A DNA stretch of 64,000 bases. Origin: Dermabacter sp. p3-SID358 (GTDB lineage: Bacteria; Actinomycetota; Actinomycetes; Actinomycetales; Dermabacteraceae). This document shows positions 27,735 through 36,414 of the stretch, piece after piece. The notes under the pieces were generated by a model, which was not told where the DNA came from, ran no database searches, and saw nothing but the letters and a program-made list of their open reading frames with translations. A program made the position numbers and the translations under genes. Position 1 is the first letter of the stretch. Every line of letters starts with the position of its first letter. The DNA lies in the NCBI RefSeq assembly GCF_025147465.1, contig NZ_JALXOZ010000003.1:1-64000 (forward strand). The letters are read 5' to 3'.

Positions 27735-29003
27735 TTACATTACGGGGCGCAGCGGAACGAGCAGCTTCTCGGTGACCTTTTCGATCCCCGCGCGCGCCTT
27801 CCACTTCTCGGGATCCACCTCGTAGCAGTCCTTGAAGTCGGCTTCGAACACCTTCTCGAGGGCCTCGGCGAAGGCCGGGTCGGCAACTTCGAGGTTCGTC
27901 TCGTAGTTCAGCGCGAGGGAGAGCCGGTCGAGGTTCGCGGTTCCGACGGTTGCCCACATCCCGTCGATCGTCGCGATCTTCGAATGGTTCATCGCGGGTG
28001 TGTAGAGGAAGATGCGCACGCCCGAATCGAGGAGGTCCTGGTAAAAGCCTCTCGCGACCCAGTCGACGACAACGTGATTGGACTGCTCGGGAAGCATGAG
28101 GCGCACGTCGACCCCGCGAGCGGCAGCGGCGCGCAGCGGCTCGAGGAGCTTGCCGTCAGGCACGAAGTACGGCGTCGAGAGCCAGATGTTCTTCTGAGCG
28201 CGTTCGATTGCCGCGAGATACATGCGCCGAATCGGGTAGACGGCTTGGAGCGGCAGGTTCGGGTGGACCTCGACGCGCGTATTCCATGCGTTCGGCGCGA
28301 TCCAGTCGATGCGCTCATCGGAGGGGCGATCCTCGTTCCACACGTTGACGAACGCTTGGCGAAGCTCCCATACGGCGGGTCCCACTTCGCGCACGTGGGT
28401 ATCGCGCCATTCGCTCTCGTAAGCGTCGCCGATGTTGAAACCTCCCACGTAGCCCGTCTCGTCGTCGACGATGAGAAGTTTCGAGTGCAAGAGCCCGGTC
28501 GAGTGGATCGGCGCACGCCAAAACGAACTCGAAATCGGGTACATGCGGTGCACGTTGATGCGCTCGTCGATCTGCGAAAAGAAGTCGCGTGGAACGACGA
28601 GGTTCGCAAACACGTCGTAGATAAGGAACACGTCGACGCCGCGAGCGGCAGCGTTGTTGACGGCGTCCATGAAGCGCTGACCCACCCGGTCGCCCTTCCA
28701 AATGAAGGTGGCGAGCATGACCGTGTGCTCGGCGTTGTCGATCGATTCGATCATCGAGTCGTAGAGTTCTTCGCCACTCGTGAAGATCGTGAGGTCGCTC
28801 TTCTTGACCGTCGAGTCAAAGGTTCCGGGCTTGGGGGCACGGCGTTTCTTGCGCCCGCGCTTCGTGTAGGCATCCATCGCGAGGAGGGTTCCCACGGCGA
28901 CTGCCTGGGCGGTGCCGACGCCGACGGCGGTCGCCACCGCCGCGCGCTTCGCGAGGCCCTTTGCGTACTGTAGAGCGCTTTCTCGCGCGGTGTTTTCACT
29001 CAT
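27735..29003 (-). CDS. Cardiolipin synthase-like phospholipase D family protein
   Basis: 422 aa from ATG 29003 (GAGGATG upstream). Both phospholipase D motifs are complete: His173-x-Lys175-x4-Asp180 and His340-x-Lys342-x4-Asp347, each followed by a Gly/Asn-rich strand. An Ala/Val-rich N-terminal segment (residues 19-46) may anchor it in the membrane. Family members condense phosphatidylglycerol into cardiolipin or hydrolyse phospholipids. The downstream gene is the DUF302-GDPD fusion 114 bp away on the same strand. Synthase versus phospholipase cannot be settled from motifs. Confidence 0.87.
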   Translation of the reverse strand: MSENTARESALQYAKGLAKRAAVATAVGVGTAQAVAVGTLLAMDAYTKRGRKKRRAPKPGTFDSTVKKSDLTIFTSGEELYDSMIESIDNAEHTVMLATFIWKGDRVGQRFMDAVNNAAARGVDVFLIYDVFANLVVPRDFFSQIDERINVHRMYPISSSFWRAPIHSTGLLHSKLLIVDDETGYVGGFNIGDAYESEWRDTHVREVGPAVWELRQAFVNVWNEDRPSDERIDWIAPNAWNTRVEVHPNLPLQAVYPIRRMYLAAIERAQKNIWLSTPYFVPDGKLLEPLRAAAARGVDVRLMLPEQSNHVVVDWVARGFYQDLLDSGVRIFLYTPAMNHSKIATIDGMWATVGTANLDRLSLALNYETNLEVADPAFAEALEKVFEADFKDCYEVDPEKWKARAGIEKVTEKLLVPLRPVM

Positions 29004-29036
29004 GCTGCCATCCTCGCAGGTGTTCCTGGGGTTCGG

Positions 29037-30032
29037 TTACTCGTTCGCGGCGCGGGCGACCGCGGCCGCGACCACGAGATCTTGCCAGCTCATGCCGACG
29101 GTCGTCACAACCGTGGGCGAGGCTGGTTTCACTGATGCCTCGATTTCTGCACTGCGCTCGCCGAGAAGCGACTTCATGCTCACGAGATCCGCTTCGCTCA
29201 GGGCACCGTCCGCTATCGCGCGAACTACGTCGCCGTTTTCGCGAAGCGCAACGGCCTCGCCCTCGACGATCACGCGGGCACGACCCATCGTCTCAGCGGG
29301 AACCTCGCGAGTCTCAGGGGTGTGGGCGCCGACGGCGAGCACGGCTACGTGCGGCTGCACCCACGAATCCTCGAACACGGCTTCGCGCGCGGCGCTTGCG
29401 CACACGATCACATCAGCGGCCTCGACGGCGGCACGGCAAGCGTCGGAACCGGCCTGCACCGCACCCACGCCGCTTGCGAGGCCCTCCGTGCCCACCGCGA
29501 GCGCGCTCCCGCTCACCCGATCCGGGTTGCGCACCGCGTAGGTGACCGAGCCGAGGCTCTCAAAGCCCACGCCCCCGCTGCCGCACTCATCGGCGAGCGC
29601 CCGCACGAGCCCCTCCCCCTGAACTCCCGCGCCGAAGGCGACGACGTTCGGCCGGCGCGTGACGTGAGCGGCGATCCGCCGCAGCGCGGGCCGTGCCCCC
29701 GCGATCGCGACCCCGGGTGTGCGCAGGGCCGTGAGGGCGATCCCGTCCACGAGCGAATGGGGCGTGAGCGTTTCCGCGTCGCACAGAAGGTAGGTGCCCT
29801 GGATGAAGGGCCGGTCCTTCTCGGGATTATCCGGGGCGAGCGTAAGGATCTTGATACCCGCATCCTCGCCAACGCTCGAAGGCATCGTGAGGAACTCCCC
29901 CGCGGGGACCGCCGTAAACGTGCGCTCGGGATCGCTCGCGGGGTCGAACCCCGAGGCGAGAGCGCCCGTGAGGGCGTCGGCGGAGGCGCGGTAGCCGAGG
30001 GCGAAAACGTGCTCTGCGGTGTAGGTTTGCAT
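29037..30032 (-). CDS. Ornithine cyclodeaminase / mu-crystallin family protein
   Basis: 331 aa. The family fold is shown by Lys61 in Gly-Ile-Lys-Ile and Thr-Ala-Leu-Arg-Thr near 101-105. A Rossmann Gly-Ala-Gly-Val-Gln-Gly is at 134-139. Family members reduce imines or deaminate ornithine, alanine and related amino acids with NAD(P). The sequence does not tell which. It lies 33 bp upstream of the cardiolipin-synthase-like gene on the same strand, and is divergent from the FMN reductase gene across a 65-bp gap that must hold both promoters. Confidence 0.8.
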   Translation of the reverse strand: MQTYTAEHVFALGYRASADALTGALASGFDPASDPERTFTAVPAGEFLTMPSSVGEDAGIKILTLAPDNPEKDRPFIQGTYLLCDAETLTPHSLVDGIALTALRTPGVAIAGARPALRRIAAHVTRRPNVVAFGAGVQGEGLVRALADECGSGGVGFESLGSVTYAVRNPDRVSGSALAVGTEGLASGVGAVQAGSDACRAAVEAADVIVCASAAREAVFEDSWVQPHVAVLAVGAHTPETREVPAETMGRARVIVEGEAVALRENGDVVRAIADGALSEADLVSMKSLLGERSAEIEASVKPASPTVVTTVGMSWQDLVVAAAVARAANE

Positions 30033-30097
30033 GCCTTCACTGTGTCATGCGCGACTTGAGACGCGCCGAATACGGCGCGGGGGCGTAGCCTCGAGAC

Positions 30098-30652
30098 ATG
30101 CCAAAGTTGTTGATTGTTCACGGAACTACTCGCCCCTCGCGCACGGGGATTCTTGTGTCGCGCGCGTTTGAGTCTCGTGCGAACGAGGCCACGGATTTTG
30201 ACGTGGATCTCGCAGATCTCAAGGAGATCAACCTCCCCTTCCTCGATGAACTCGACCATCCCCGCGCCGGGAACTACCGGCTTCCCCACACCCTCGAATG
30301 GGCGAAGCGGGTCGAGGCAGCCGACGCGATCGTGTGGGCGACTCCTCAGTACAACGGCTCATTCTCGGCGCCGCTCAAGAATGCGATCGACTTTCTCAGC
30401 GCGGAGTGGGTTGGAAAGCCCCTCGGCCTCCTTTCGTGGGGCGGCAAGAGCGGTGGCCTCGATGCGGCGAACGCCCTGCGCCCCATCGCGGCGGTCCTTC
30501 AGATGCCCGTGATCGAACCGATCGTGGGGTACGTGAACTACTTCGCCGACCTCAATGACGACGGCACGCTCACACCGACCGCCGAGTGGACAGAAGCGGC
30601 GAAGCGCCTGCTCACGAGCCTAGAGGAGAGTGTGGAGAAGAACGCGGCGTAG
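30098..30652 (+). CDS. NADPH-dependent FMN reductase-like flavoprotein
   Basis: 184 aa. The flavodoxin-like fold begins with a hydrophobic strand and a Gly-Thr-Thr-Arg-Pro-Ser-Arg phosphate-binding loop (residues 9-15). Thr-Pro-Gln-Tyr-Asn-Gly-Ser-Phe near 82-89 and a Ser-Trp-Gly-Gly-Lys-Ser-Gly-Gly loop near 111-118 bind the flavin. Family members reduce FMN, quinones, chromate or azo compounds. Cytoplasmic. The GNAT gene follows after about 10 bp, so the two are probably an operon. No strong ribosome binding site is visible before ATG 30098, suggesting a short or leaderless transcript. Confidence 0.87.
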   Translation: MPKLLIVHGTTRPSRTGILVSRAFESRANEATDFDVDLADLKEINLPFLDELDHPRAGNYRLPHTLEWAKRVEAADAIVWATPQYNGSFSAPLKNAIDFLSAEWVGKPLGLLSWGGKSGGLDAANALRPIAAVLQMPVIEPIVGYVNYFADLNDDGTLTPTAEWTEAAKRLLTSLEESVEKNAA

Positions 30653-30662
30653 GATGCTCCGC

Positions 30663-31265
30663 ATGCCTCCTTCACCTCTTCGCCTCGCCGGCGACTTCGT
30701 TGTTCTCGAACCGCTCTCGCTCGACCATCTCGAGGGGCTCAAGGATGCGGTGACCGACGGGGAACTGTGGAAGCTCTGGTACGCCAACATCGCGGAGCCC
30801 GCGCGAATGCGCCAAGAGATCGAGCGACGCCTCAAGCTGTGCGAGAAAGGTTCGATGCTCCCCTACACGGTGATCCGCAGAGTCGATGACGAATCGGGCT
30901 ACATCGCCGGGATGACGAGCGTCTTGAACATCGACCGCGTGAACCGCGTCGCCGAGATCGGCGCGACGTGGTACGCCCAAAGCGTGCAGGGCACATCGGT
31001 GAACCCCGAGGCGAAGTTCCTTCTTCTCCGGTATCTCTTCGAGGTCGAGAAGCTTCAGCGCGTCGAGCTGCGCACTCATACGCTCAATCGGGCCTCCCGT
31101 GCCGCAATCGAGAAGCTCGGCGCGACCTTCGAGGGCATCATGCGCCGCCACCGCGTACTCGCAAACGGCACGACGCGCGATACGGCCCTCTATTCGATTC
31201 TCGACTACGAGTGGCCCACGGTCCGCGCGGGGCTCGAGTACCGGCTCGAGGGCGCCTCACGCTAG
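30663..31265 (+). CDS. GNAT-family N-acetyltransferase (RimJ/RimL-like)
   Basis: 200 aa from ATG 30663, preceded by AGGA; an ATG three codons earlier (30654) is also possible. The layout matches the RimJ/RimL type: an N-terminal Leu-Glu-Pro-Leu strand, a Trp-Tyr-Ala-x-Ser-Val-Gln-Gly-Thr segment, then Asn-Arg-Ala-Ser-Arg-x-Ala-Ile-Glu-Lys-Leu-Gly-Ala near residues 145-157 that binds acetyl-CoA. Likely acetylates a protein N-terminus or small amine. It ends 27 bp before the convergent ABC permease gene. Target unknown. Confidence 0.87.
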   Translation: MPPSPLRLAGDFVVLEPLSLDHLEGLKDAVTDGELWKLWYANIAEPARMRQEIERRLKLCEKGSMLPYTVIRRVDDESGYIAGMTSVLNIDRVNRVAEIGATWYAQSVQGTSVNPEAKFLLLRYLFEVEKLQRVELRTHTLNRASRAAIEKLGATFEGIMRRHRVLANGTTRDTALYSILDYEWPTVRAGLEYRLEGASR

Positions 31266-31292
31266 GGAGTTTCACTCCGACGGTTTCCCGCC

Positions 31293-32843
31293 CTACCTCC
31301 AGGCTTTTCTTGCCGCGGCGCTCACGAGGTCCACGAGGATCGAGAGCACGAGGAGCGCGATGACCACGGTGAGCATCGAAGAATAGTCGAAGGCCGTGCG
31401 CTCGGCCTCGAGTACGCGGCCAAGACCGCCCGCGCCAACAACACCAACCACGACGCTCTCGCGAATCGTCACCTCCCACCGGTAGAGGCTATAGGCGGCA
31501 AATCGGCCCTTGATCAGGGGAAGCACCCCGTACGTGGCCTCTGCCACTCGGCTTGCGCCTGCATGGCGCAGGGCGAGTGAGGGCCGGCGATCAACCGTTT
31601 CAAGGGACTCCGCGTAGAGCCTCCCGAGCACGCCCGCGTTGTAAATACCGAGCGCGAGGGCGCCGGGCAGAGGCCCAGGGAAAAGCAAGAAGAGCAGGAG
31701 CAGCGCCCACACGGGCGGCGAGGTCACGCGCACGAGCAAAAGAATCGCTCGCGCGAGAAAGCCGAGAGCTTCGCGAGCGAGCCGACGCGGGCCGCGAGCG
31801 CCTTCGGGCGTGACGGGCGGCGGCGTGGCGATGAAGGCCATGACCCCGCCGAGGAGGGAGGCCACGGCAATCGCCGCGATCGACATCGTGAGCGTGAGCG
31901 CCGAGTCCACGAGAAGTTGCGGGAGAGTCGAGGGAAGCGTGGGCGGAATGGCTTTCTGCACGACCCGAGCTGCGCGTTCGGCGATCCGTGGGAGGTCGAG
32001 CTCAAGGATGCTCACGCGCAAGTGGAACGCCGAAAGAACGGTGAGCGCCGCGATCGCAATCGACGAGCAGGCCATGAATCGGCGTGAAGGATCGCGAAGG
32101 TTCCGGCTCCACCATTCGCACGCGAGTCCCACGATGAGAAGCGCGTACATCACGGTCCACATGCGTCCGAACGCGAGGCCCTGGAAGGCCGTGGAAAGCT
32201 CAAAACCAAGCCCGCCCACGCCAAGCATGCCAAGGATCACCGCAGCGCGCAGCGCACAGTCGAGTCGATAGAAGGCGTAGGCCACGAAGTCCCTCCACAC
32301 GCGCGGAAGCGTGCCATACGCGAACGCCGCGACTTTGCCCGCACCCGCGAGGCGAAGTGCATCCGAAGGCCCCGTTGGTGTTTCGTCGATGATCTCCGCG
32401 TAGACCTTCGCGGTGATCGCTCCGAACGGGATGCCAATCGCGAGAACGCCCACGAGTGGGTCTCTTCCGAGCACGAGCAAAAGCACGACTGCCCACACGG
32501 TTTCGTGGACTCCACGCGGGAGTGCGAACGCGAGACGCGCCGTCATCCATCCCCCGCGAGATCGCCACCAGCCTTCGCTCATGAGCACGCCGCCGACAAA
32601 GCCGATCGCGACCGCGAGGAGCGTGCCGAGCACGGAGAACGCGAGTGTCGTCAGTGTCGCCTCGAGGATGCGCGAAATATAGGTAAGGCCCAGGTCCGGC
32701 GAAAAAGCCGCGAGCCAGAACCGGGCAAGCGTCGGAACTCCCCCAGGTGCCAGGGCGACGCCCGGCATGACGCTCACGACGGAAACGAGAACGGCCGCGA
32801 TAGCGGCCATACTCCACCACCGCGCGCTCCGCGCTTTAGTCAT
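31293..32843 (-). CDS. ABC transporter permease, two PhnE-like halves fused
   Basis: 516 aa, about twice the usual PhnE length. Each half carries an inner-membrane permease domain with the cytoplasmic coupling loop: Leu-Arg-Leu-Ala-Gly-Ala-Gly-Lys near residue 160 and Leu-Arg-His-Ala-Gly-Ala-Ser-Arg in the second half. Each loop is followed by Leu-Pro and an aromatic/Arg segment, and both halves have a Gly-Val-Gly-Gly-Leu-Gly-type turn. This is a phosphonate/phosphite/selenate-type importer permease made as a single chain. Its ATG overlaps the stop of the ATPase gene (ATGA), so translation is coupled. Confidence 0.87.
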   Translation of the reverse strand: MTKARSARWWSMAAIAAVLVSVVSVMPGVALAPGGVPTLARFWLAAFSPDLGLTYISRILEATLTTLAFSVLGTLLAVAIGFVGGVLMSEGWWRSRGGWMTARLAFALPRGVHETVWAVVLLLVLGRDPLVGVLAIGIPFGAITAKVYAEIIDETPTGPSDALRLAGAGKVAAFAYGTLPRVWRDFVAYAFYRLDCALRAAVILGMLGVGGLGFELSTAFQGLAFGRMWTVMYALLIVGLACEWWSRNLRDPSRRFMACSSIAIAALTVLSAFHLRVSILELDLPRIAERAARVVQKAIPPTLPSTLPQLLVDSALTLTMSIAAIAVASLLGGVMAFIATPPPVTPEGARGPRRLAREALGFLARAILLLVRVTSPPVWALLLLFLLFPGPLPGALALGIYNAGVLGRLYAESLETVDRRPSLALRHAGASRVAEATYGVLPLIKGRFAAYSLYRWEVTIRESVVVGVVGAGGLGRVLEAERTAFDYSSMLTVVIALLVLSILVDLVSAAARKAWR

Positions 32844-33595
32844 GCGTCGATCCTGTAGAGAGCACGCGTGCGCTCGAGATCCACATGGCCCGCGGGAAGA
32901 TCGAACTCGATCTTTCCCGCGCGCAGGCCCACGATGCGGTCGGCGAAGTCGATCGCCACCTTGGGATCGTGAAGGCTCACGAGGAGCGCGGCGCCCGTCG
33001 AATCGACGACGCGCGAGAGGATCGCCATGACCTCGCGTGCACGCGCAGGGTCGAGTGCGGCGATCGGCTCATCGGCAAGGATCAGTTCGGGCCGCTGCAC
33101 GAGAATACGGGCGAGCGCGACACGCTGCTGTTCTCCTCCGGAAAGGAGCCCCGTGCGGGTCGAAGCGAGGTGAGCGATGCCAAGCTCACGCATGGCGCCC
33201 TCGGCAACCTCGCGCTCGCGTGGAAAGACGAGCGAGGTGAGCGCGCGGGCGTTTCCCCAGCGTCCAAGGTTGCCCGCAAGAACGTTGTGGAGAGCCGAGA
33301 GCGGCTCAACGAGGTGGAGTTTCTGGTGGACAGTGCCGATTCCGGCGCGCGCGATTCGCAGTTCCCGGCTCGAAAGCTCGGCGAGATTCTTGCCCGCGAC
33401 ATAAACCGTCCCGGAACTGGGGCTCACAGCCGCCGTGCACAAGCGGAGGAGTGTGCTCTTACCCGCCCCACTCGGACCGATGAGCGCGACCCGCTCGCCG
33501 GGAGCCACGGTAAGGCTCCCGGCGAGAGCGCGGCGTTCACCAAAGCGCACCTCGACGTCATCGAGGCGCACCGCGGCATCGACGCGGCTCGTCAC
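32840..33595 (-). CDS. ABC transporter ATP-binding protein, PhnC-like
   Basis: 251 aa from GTG 33595, one base after the stop of the lipoprotein gene; a longer in-frame extension to 33826 overlaps that gene and has non-coding character. Walker A at 40-47 (Gly-Pro-Ser-Gly-Ala-Gly-Lys-Ser), signature Leu-Ser-Gly-Gly-Glu-Gln at 151-156, Walker B ending Asp175-Glu176, and a switch His in Leu-His-Asp-Pro. It powers the importer together with the double permease and the binding lipoprotein. Cytoplasmic, peripheral. Substrate as for the binding protein. Confidence 0.92.
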   Translation of the reverse strand: MTSRVDAAVRLDDVEVRFGERRALAGSLTVAPGERVALIGPSGAGKSTLLRLCTAAVSPSSGTVYVAGKNLAELSSRELRIARAGIGTVHQKLHLVEPLSALHNVLAGNLGRWGNARALTSLVFPREREVAEGAMRELGIAHLASTRTGLLSGGEQQRVALARILVQRPELILADEPIAALDPARAREVMAILSRVVDSTGAALLVSLHDPKVAIDFADRIVGLRAGKIEFDLPAGHVDLERTRALYRIDA

Positions 33596-33596
33596 G

Positions 33597-34499
33597 CTAG
33601 CCGAGGAGGTCAAGTTTCTCGGCTGCTTCCTCGATGCGCGCGTAGTCCTCCGGTTTCGCGTCGATGATGCTTCCGGCCTTGTAGAGCTCGAGCACGGCCT
33701 TGCCGTCCTCGTCTTCGTGCATCGCGAAGAGAACGTCCTTGAGCTCCTTCGCGAAGCCTTCGCCGAAGTCCTTTTCGGCTTCCTCGCGAAGGATCCAGTG
33801 GTAGTCGTGGAACGTGGGGGTCTCAAGAACGGCGATCACCTTGTCGGTGTCGATCGTGCCCTCTTCGATCCGGCTCTTCCATACTTGCGAGTTCACGGCG
33901 CCACCCTCGTAGGTTCCTGCCTGGACGAGCTCGATGGTTTTATCGTGCGAGCCGGAGAAGCCCGGCTCGCCCGCGAGGTCGCCCTCGTCGACGCCAGCCT
34001 CGGAAAGGAACGACGATGGCATGAGGCGACCCGAAGTTGAGGTCTCCGAACCGAACGTGAAGCGCTTACCGGCGAATGCCGAGAGGCCCGAAACATCGCT
34101 CACGGGCTCGATTCCCGAATCCTTACTCGCGATGAAGATGCTCGTGAACTTCTCGTCGATGTCACGCTGGCCGATGATCGTGACATCCGGGTTCTGCTTG
34201 CGTGCCTGCACACCCGTGAGACCGCCGTAAAACACGAGGTCGAGATCGCCCGTGCCGAGCTGTGCGACCGAAGCGGAGTAGTCGGGAACGGCAACGTACT
34301 CGACCTCGCGCTCGAGCTTCTTCGCAAGGTACTCGGCGAATGCTTCCTCACGCTCGGTGAGGATGTCCGGATCCTGATCCGGGATCGCGCTCACGCGAAA
34401 CGGGCGCGCGGAGTCATCGGAGGACGATCCGCACGCGGCGAGAAGAGAAAGAGCGGGAAATGCGGCGGCGGCCTGGATTACCCGGCGTCGCGTAACCAT
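33597..34499 (-). CDS. Substrate-binding lipoprotein, PhnD/selenate-type
   Basis: 300 aa from ATG 34499, chosen because AAGGAG lies five bases upstream (the frame is open to 34577). The lipoprotein signal ends in Leu-Leu-Ala-Ala-Cys at residue 23, with basic Arg residues at 4-6. The mature part starts Arg-Val-Ser-Ala-Ile-Pro-Asp and includes a Tyr-Gly-Gly-Leu-Thr segment and a Phe-Gly-Ser-Glu-Thr-Ser-Thr-Ser-Gly segment typical of the PhnD superfamily. These resemble, as I recall, the subgroup annotated as putative selenate binders more than classic PhnD. First gene of a three-gene operon with the ATPase and permease. The ligand is not certain. Confidence 0.87.
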   Translation of the reverse strand: MVTRRRVIQAAAAFPALSLLAACGSSSDDSARPFRVSAIPDQDPDILTEREEAFAEYLAKKLEREVEYVAVPDYSASVAQLGTGDLDLVFYGGLTGVQARKQNPDVTIIGQRDIDEKFTSIFIASKDSGIEPVSDVSGLSAFAGKRFTFGSETSTSGRLMPSSFLSEAGVDEGDLAGEPGFSGSHDKTIELVQAGTYEGGAVNSQVWKSRIEEGTIDTDKVIAVLETPTFHDYHWILREEAEKDFGEGFAKELKDVLFAMHEDEDGKAVLELYKAGSIIDAKPEDYARIEEAAEKLDLLG

Positions 34500-34530
34500 A
34501 GAAATCTCCTTGTGTGCAGGGGAAAGGGTG

Positions 34531-35643
34531 TTACGCCATCCTACGGGACGACCACCAGCGCTCGACGAGGAGACCAACGACCACGACGACGATTCCCACG
34601 GCAGCGCCGATCGTCGTTTCCACGATGCGGGGAACGAGCATTTCGTAGTTCCGCTCCGGATTCGCGAGATGCACCATGAGCAGCGCGAGCGGAGTCACGA
34701 ACACCAGCCCAAGGGAATAGTTACGCGTGACGAACATTTCCGCGAGGAACTGCATGACGACGATCCACACGACGGTTTGCCACGGCTCGCTCGGAAAAGA
34801 CATGAGAAACGCCGCGATCACGACGCCAAGAACGGTGCCCACGACGCGATGGAGGGCTCGATTGACCTGCCCCATGCGGCGAGTCTCGGAGAGTGGGGCG
34901 ACTGCGGCCACTTGCGCCCAATACGGCGAGGGGATCATGAGCGCGGTCGAGATGCTTCCCGCAATCAGAGCCGCCGAGGAAAAGCGCCCCGCATCCTGCA
35001 CGTAGTCCGCGACGGAAACCCGTGCGGGCGCGGGAACCGGACGACCCTCGTTGGCCTCCCCGAGAACGTGAAAGAGCGCGCTGAACGCCACGGACACCAC
35101 GACGCTCCCCCCGCCGATCACGAGCGGAACCCACAGGGGAAAAAGCGCCGGGCTCGTCGCGATCGCGGTCGAGGCAAAAACAAAAAACAACACGCCCCGC
35201 GGGCGCAAACCGAACCGGGGAACGAGACCCGACGTGAGGGCAGCCACGATTGTGCCGACGATGACCACGAGCCAGCCCCGAGGAAGCGTTGGAACCACAG
35301 CCCCCGCATGCCGCGCGGCGGTGGCAAAAAGCTCGCATGCCACCAGGGCACCTCCCGCAATGGCCTGTTGCCGCACGCGCTCGCGGGTGGGAACGAATCT
35401 GCCGTACAGCGAGCTGAAGGTGCCGAATGACGCGAAAAGGGAAAGATCGAGCCGCCCCAAAAGAAGAAGGAGCACGAGGGGAACCGCTACTGAAAACGAG
35501 ATGCGCACCGCGGGGACGAATTCGCCTCGCGCTTCGCCCAGCGTCACCAAGGTGCGGGCACTATTTCCCACGTGCGCCTTCGCCTCAACCGGAATCGCGT
35601 GCAGAAAAGTCCGGCGGTGACGAGAAACGTGAGGTTCAGGCAC
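34531..35643 (-). CDS. FUSC/aromatic-acid-exporter-like membrane protein
   Basis: 370 aa. Two sets of several hydrophobic helices are joined by a polar segment around residues 160-200, the layout of FUSC-type proteins (YccS, AaeB, ArAE families) that export aromatic acids or similar compounds. Asn-Arg-Ala-Leu-His-Arg-Val-Val-Gly-Thr near 235-245 matches the cytoplasmic loop of this family. The start is GTG 35643 with a weak ribosome binding site. It lies 31 bp upstream of the binding-lipoprotein gene on the same strand, so transcription may read through. Substrate unknown. Confidence 0.8.
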   Translation of the reverse strand: MPEPHVSRHRRTFLHAIPVEAKAHVGNSARTLVTLGEARGEFVPAVRISFSVAVPLVLLLLLGRLDLSLFASFGTFSSLYGRFVPTRERVRQQAIAGGALVACELFATAARHAGAVVPTLPRGWLVVIVGTIVAALTSGLVPRFGLRPRGVLFFVFASTAIATSPALFPLWVPLVIGGGSVVVSVAFSALFHVLGEANEGRPVPAPARVSVADYVQDAGRFSSAALIAGSISTALMIPSPYWAQVAAVAPLSETRRMGQVNRALHRVVGTVLGVVIAAFLMSFPSEPWQTVVWIVVMQFLAEMFVTRNYSLGLVFVTPLALLMVHLANPERNYEMLVPRIVETTIGAAVGIVVVVVGLLVERWWSSRRMA

Positions 35644-35696
35644 GTATCTCAGGATAAAACCATCCCGTGTTCGTGCGCATCAACACCGGTGACAAC

Positions 35697-36263
35697 TCAC
35701 GTCGCGAGGTGCTCGATGAGAATCTTTGCGCCGAGAGCGATGAGCACCGCACCACCGGCGATTGCGGCGGGTTTGCGGAAGCGAGCACCCACCCGGTGGC
35801 CGATGATGACCGCAAGCAACGAGAGCCCGAACGTGACGAGGGCGATCACGAGCGCGGCCTGAACGATGTTGACGGCAAGCATCGCAAAGGACACGCCGAT
35901 CGCGGCGGCGTCGATACTCGTGCCGATGCCCAAAAGGAGGATCTTTTTGAGATCGAAAACAAACTCCTCGCCTTCTGAAGCGCTCTCCTCGGGCGCAAAG
36001 GCCTCGCGGATCATGTGGGCGCCAATAAGAGCGAGGAGCGCGAAGGCGATCCAGTGATCGATGGGGGCGAGAATCGTCAAGAACTGCGACGCGAGCGCCC
36101 ACCCAAGAACAGGCATGAGGCCTTGAAACGCCCCGAACACGACCGCGATGAGTACCGCTGCTCGAGAGGAAAACTGCCGCATTTGCACGCCTTGCGTGAG
36201 GGCGGCGGCAAAGGCGTCAGCGGCAAGGCCGAGGCTTACGAGCAGGATGGCGAATATATCCAC
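35697..36263 (-). CDS. mntP: Manganese efflux pump MntP
   Basis: 188 aa from GTG 36263 (GGAA four to five bases upstream), the usual MntP length; TTG 36272 is an alternative. Six membrane segments. The first contains Leu-Gly-Leu-Ala-Ala-Asp-Ala-Phe-Ala and the fourth Gly-Ile-Gly-Thr-Ser-Ile-Asp-Ala: the paired Asp-containing motifs that bind Mn2+. It exports excess manganese. The divergent DtxR/MntR-type regulator gene lies 151 bp away, a classic regulatory pair. Confidence 0.9.
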   Translation of the reverse strand: MDIFAILLVSLGLAADAFAAALTQGVQMRQFSSRAAVLIAVVFGAFQGLMPVLGWALASQFLTILAPIDHWIAFALLALIGAHMIREAFAPEESASEGEEFVFDLKKILLLGIGTSIDAAAIGVSFAMLAVNIVQAALVIALVTFGLSLLAVIIGHRVGARFRKPAAIAGGAVLIALGAKILIEHLAT

Positions 36264-36333
36264 GTTTTCCAACTCTTTCGCCACCACGCACGGTGTGTCT
36301 AGAGGAAAACGAAAGTGAGGACCTCCAAACAAT

Positions 36334-36382
36334 TTGACGGACTTTCCCTCGCGGGCGATTCTTGAGGCGGGCCCTAGGGCCC
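36334..36382 (+). promoter_or_regulatory. mntR promoter with a 14-bp perfect palindrome
   Basis: TTGACG at 36334-36339 and GATTCT at 36357-36362 are 17 bases apart. The perfect palindrome GGGCCCTAGGGCCC at 36369-36382 covers the expected transcription start. It lies between divergent mntP and mntR and is a candidate operator, although it does not look like the AT-rich DtxR/MntR boxes known elsewhere. Confidence 0.4.
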
Positions 36383-36414
36383 TTCGTCGACCGCGCACGA
36401 GAGGCTCGCCCCGC

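Noticed and set aside
26655..28973. 772-codon open frame on the plus strand opposite the GDPD and cardiolipin-synthase-like genes
   Set aside because: It is antisense to two genes with complete catalytic motifs, is rich in Arg and His as expected from mirrored GC-rich codons, and has no ribosome binding site.
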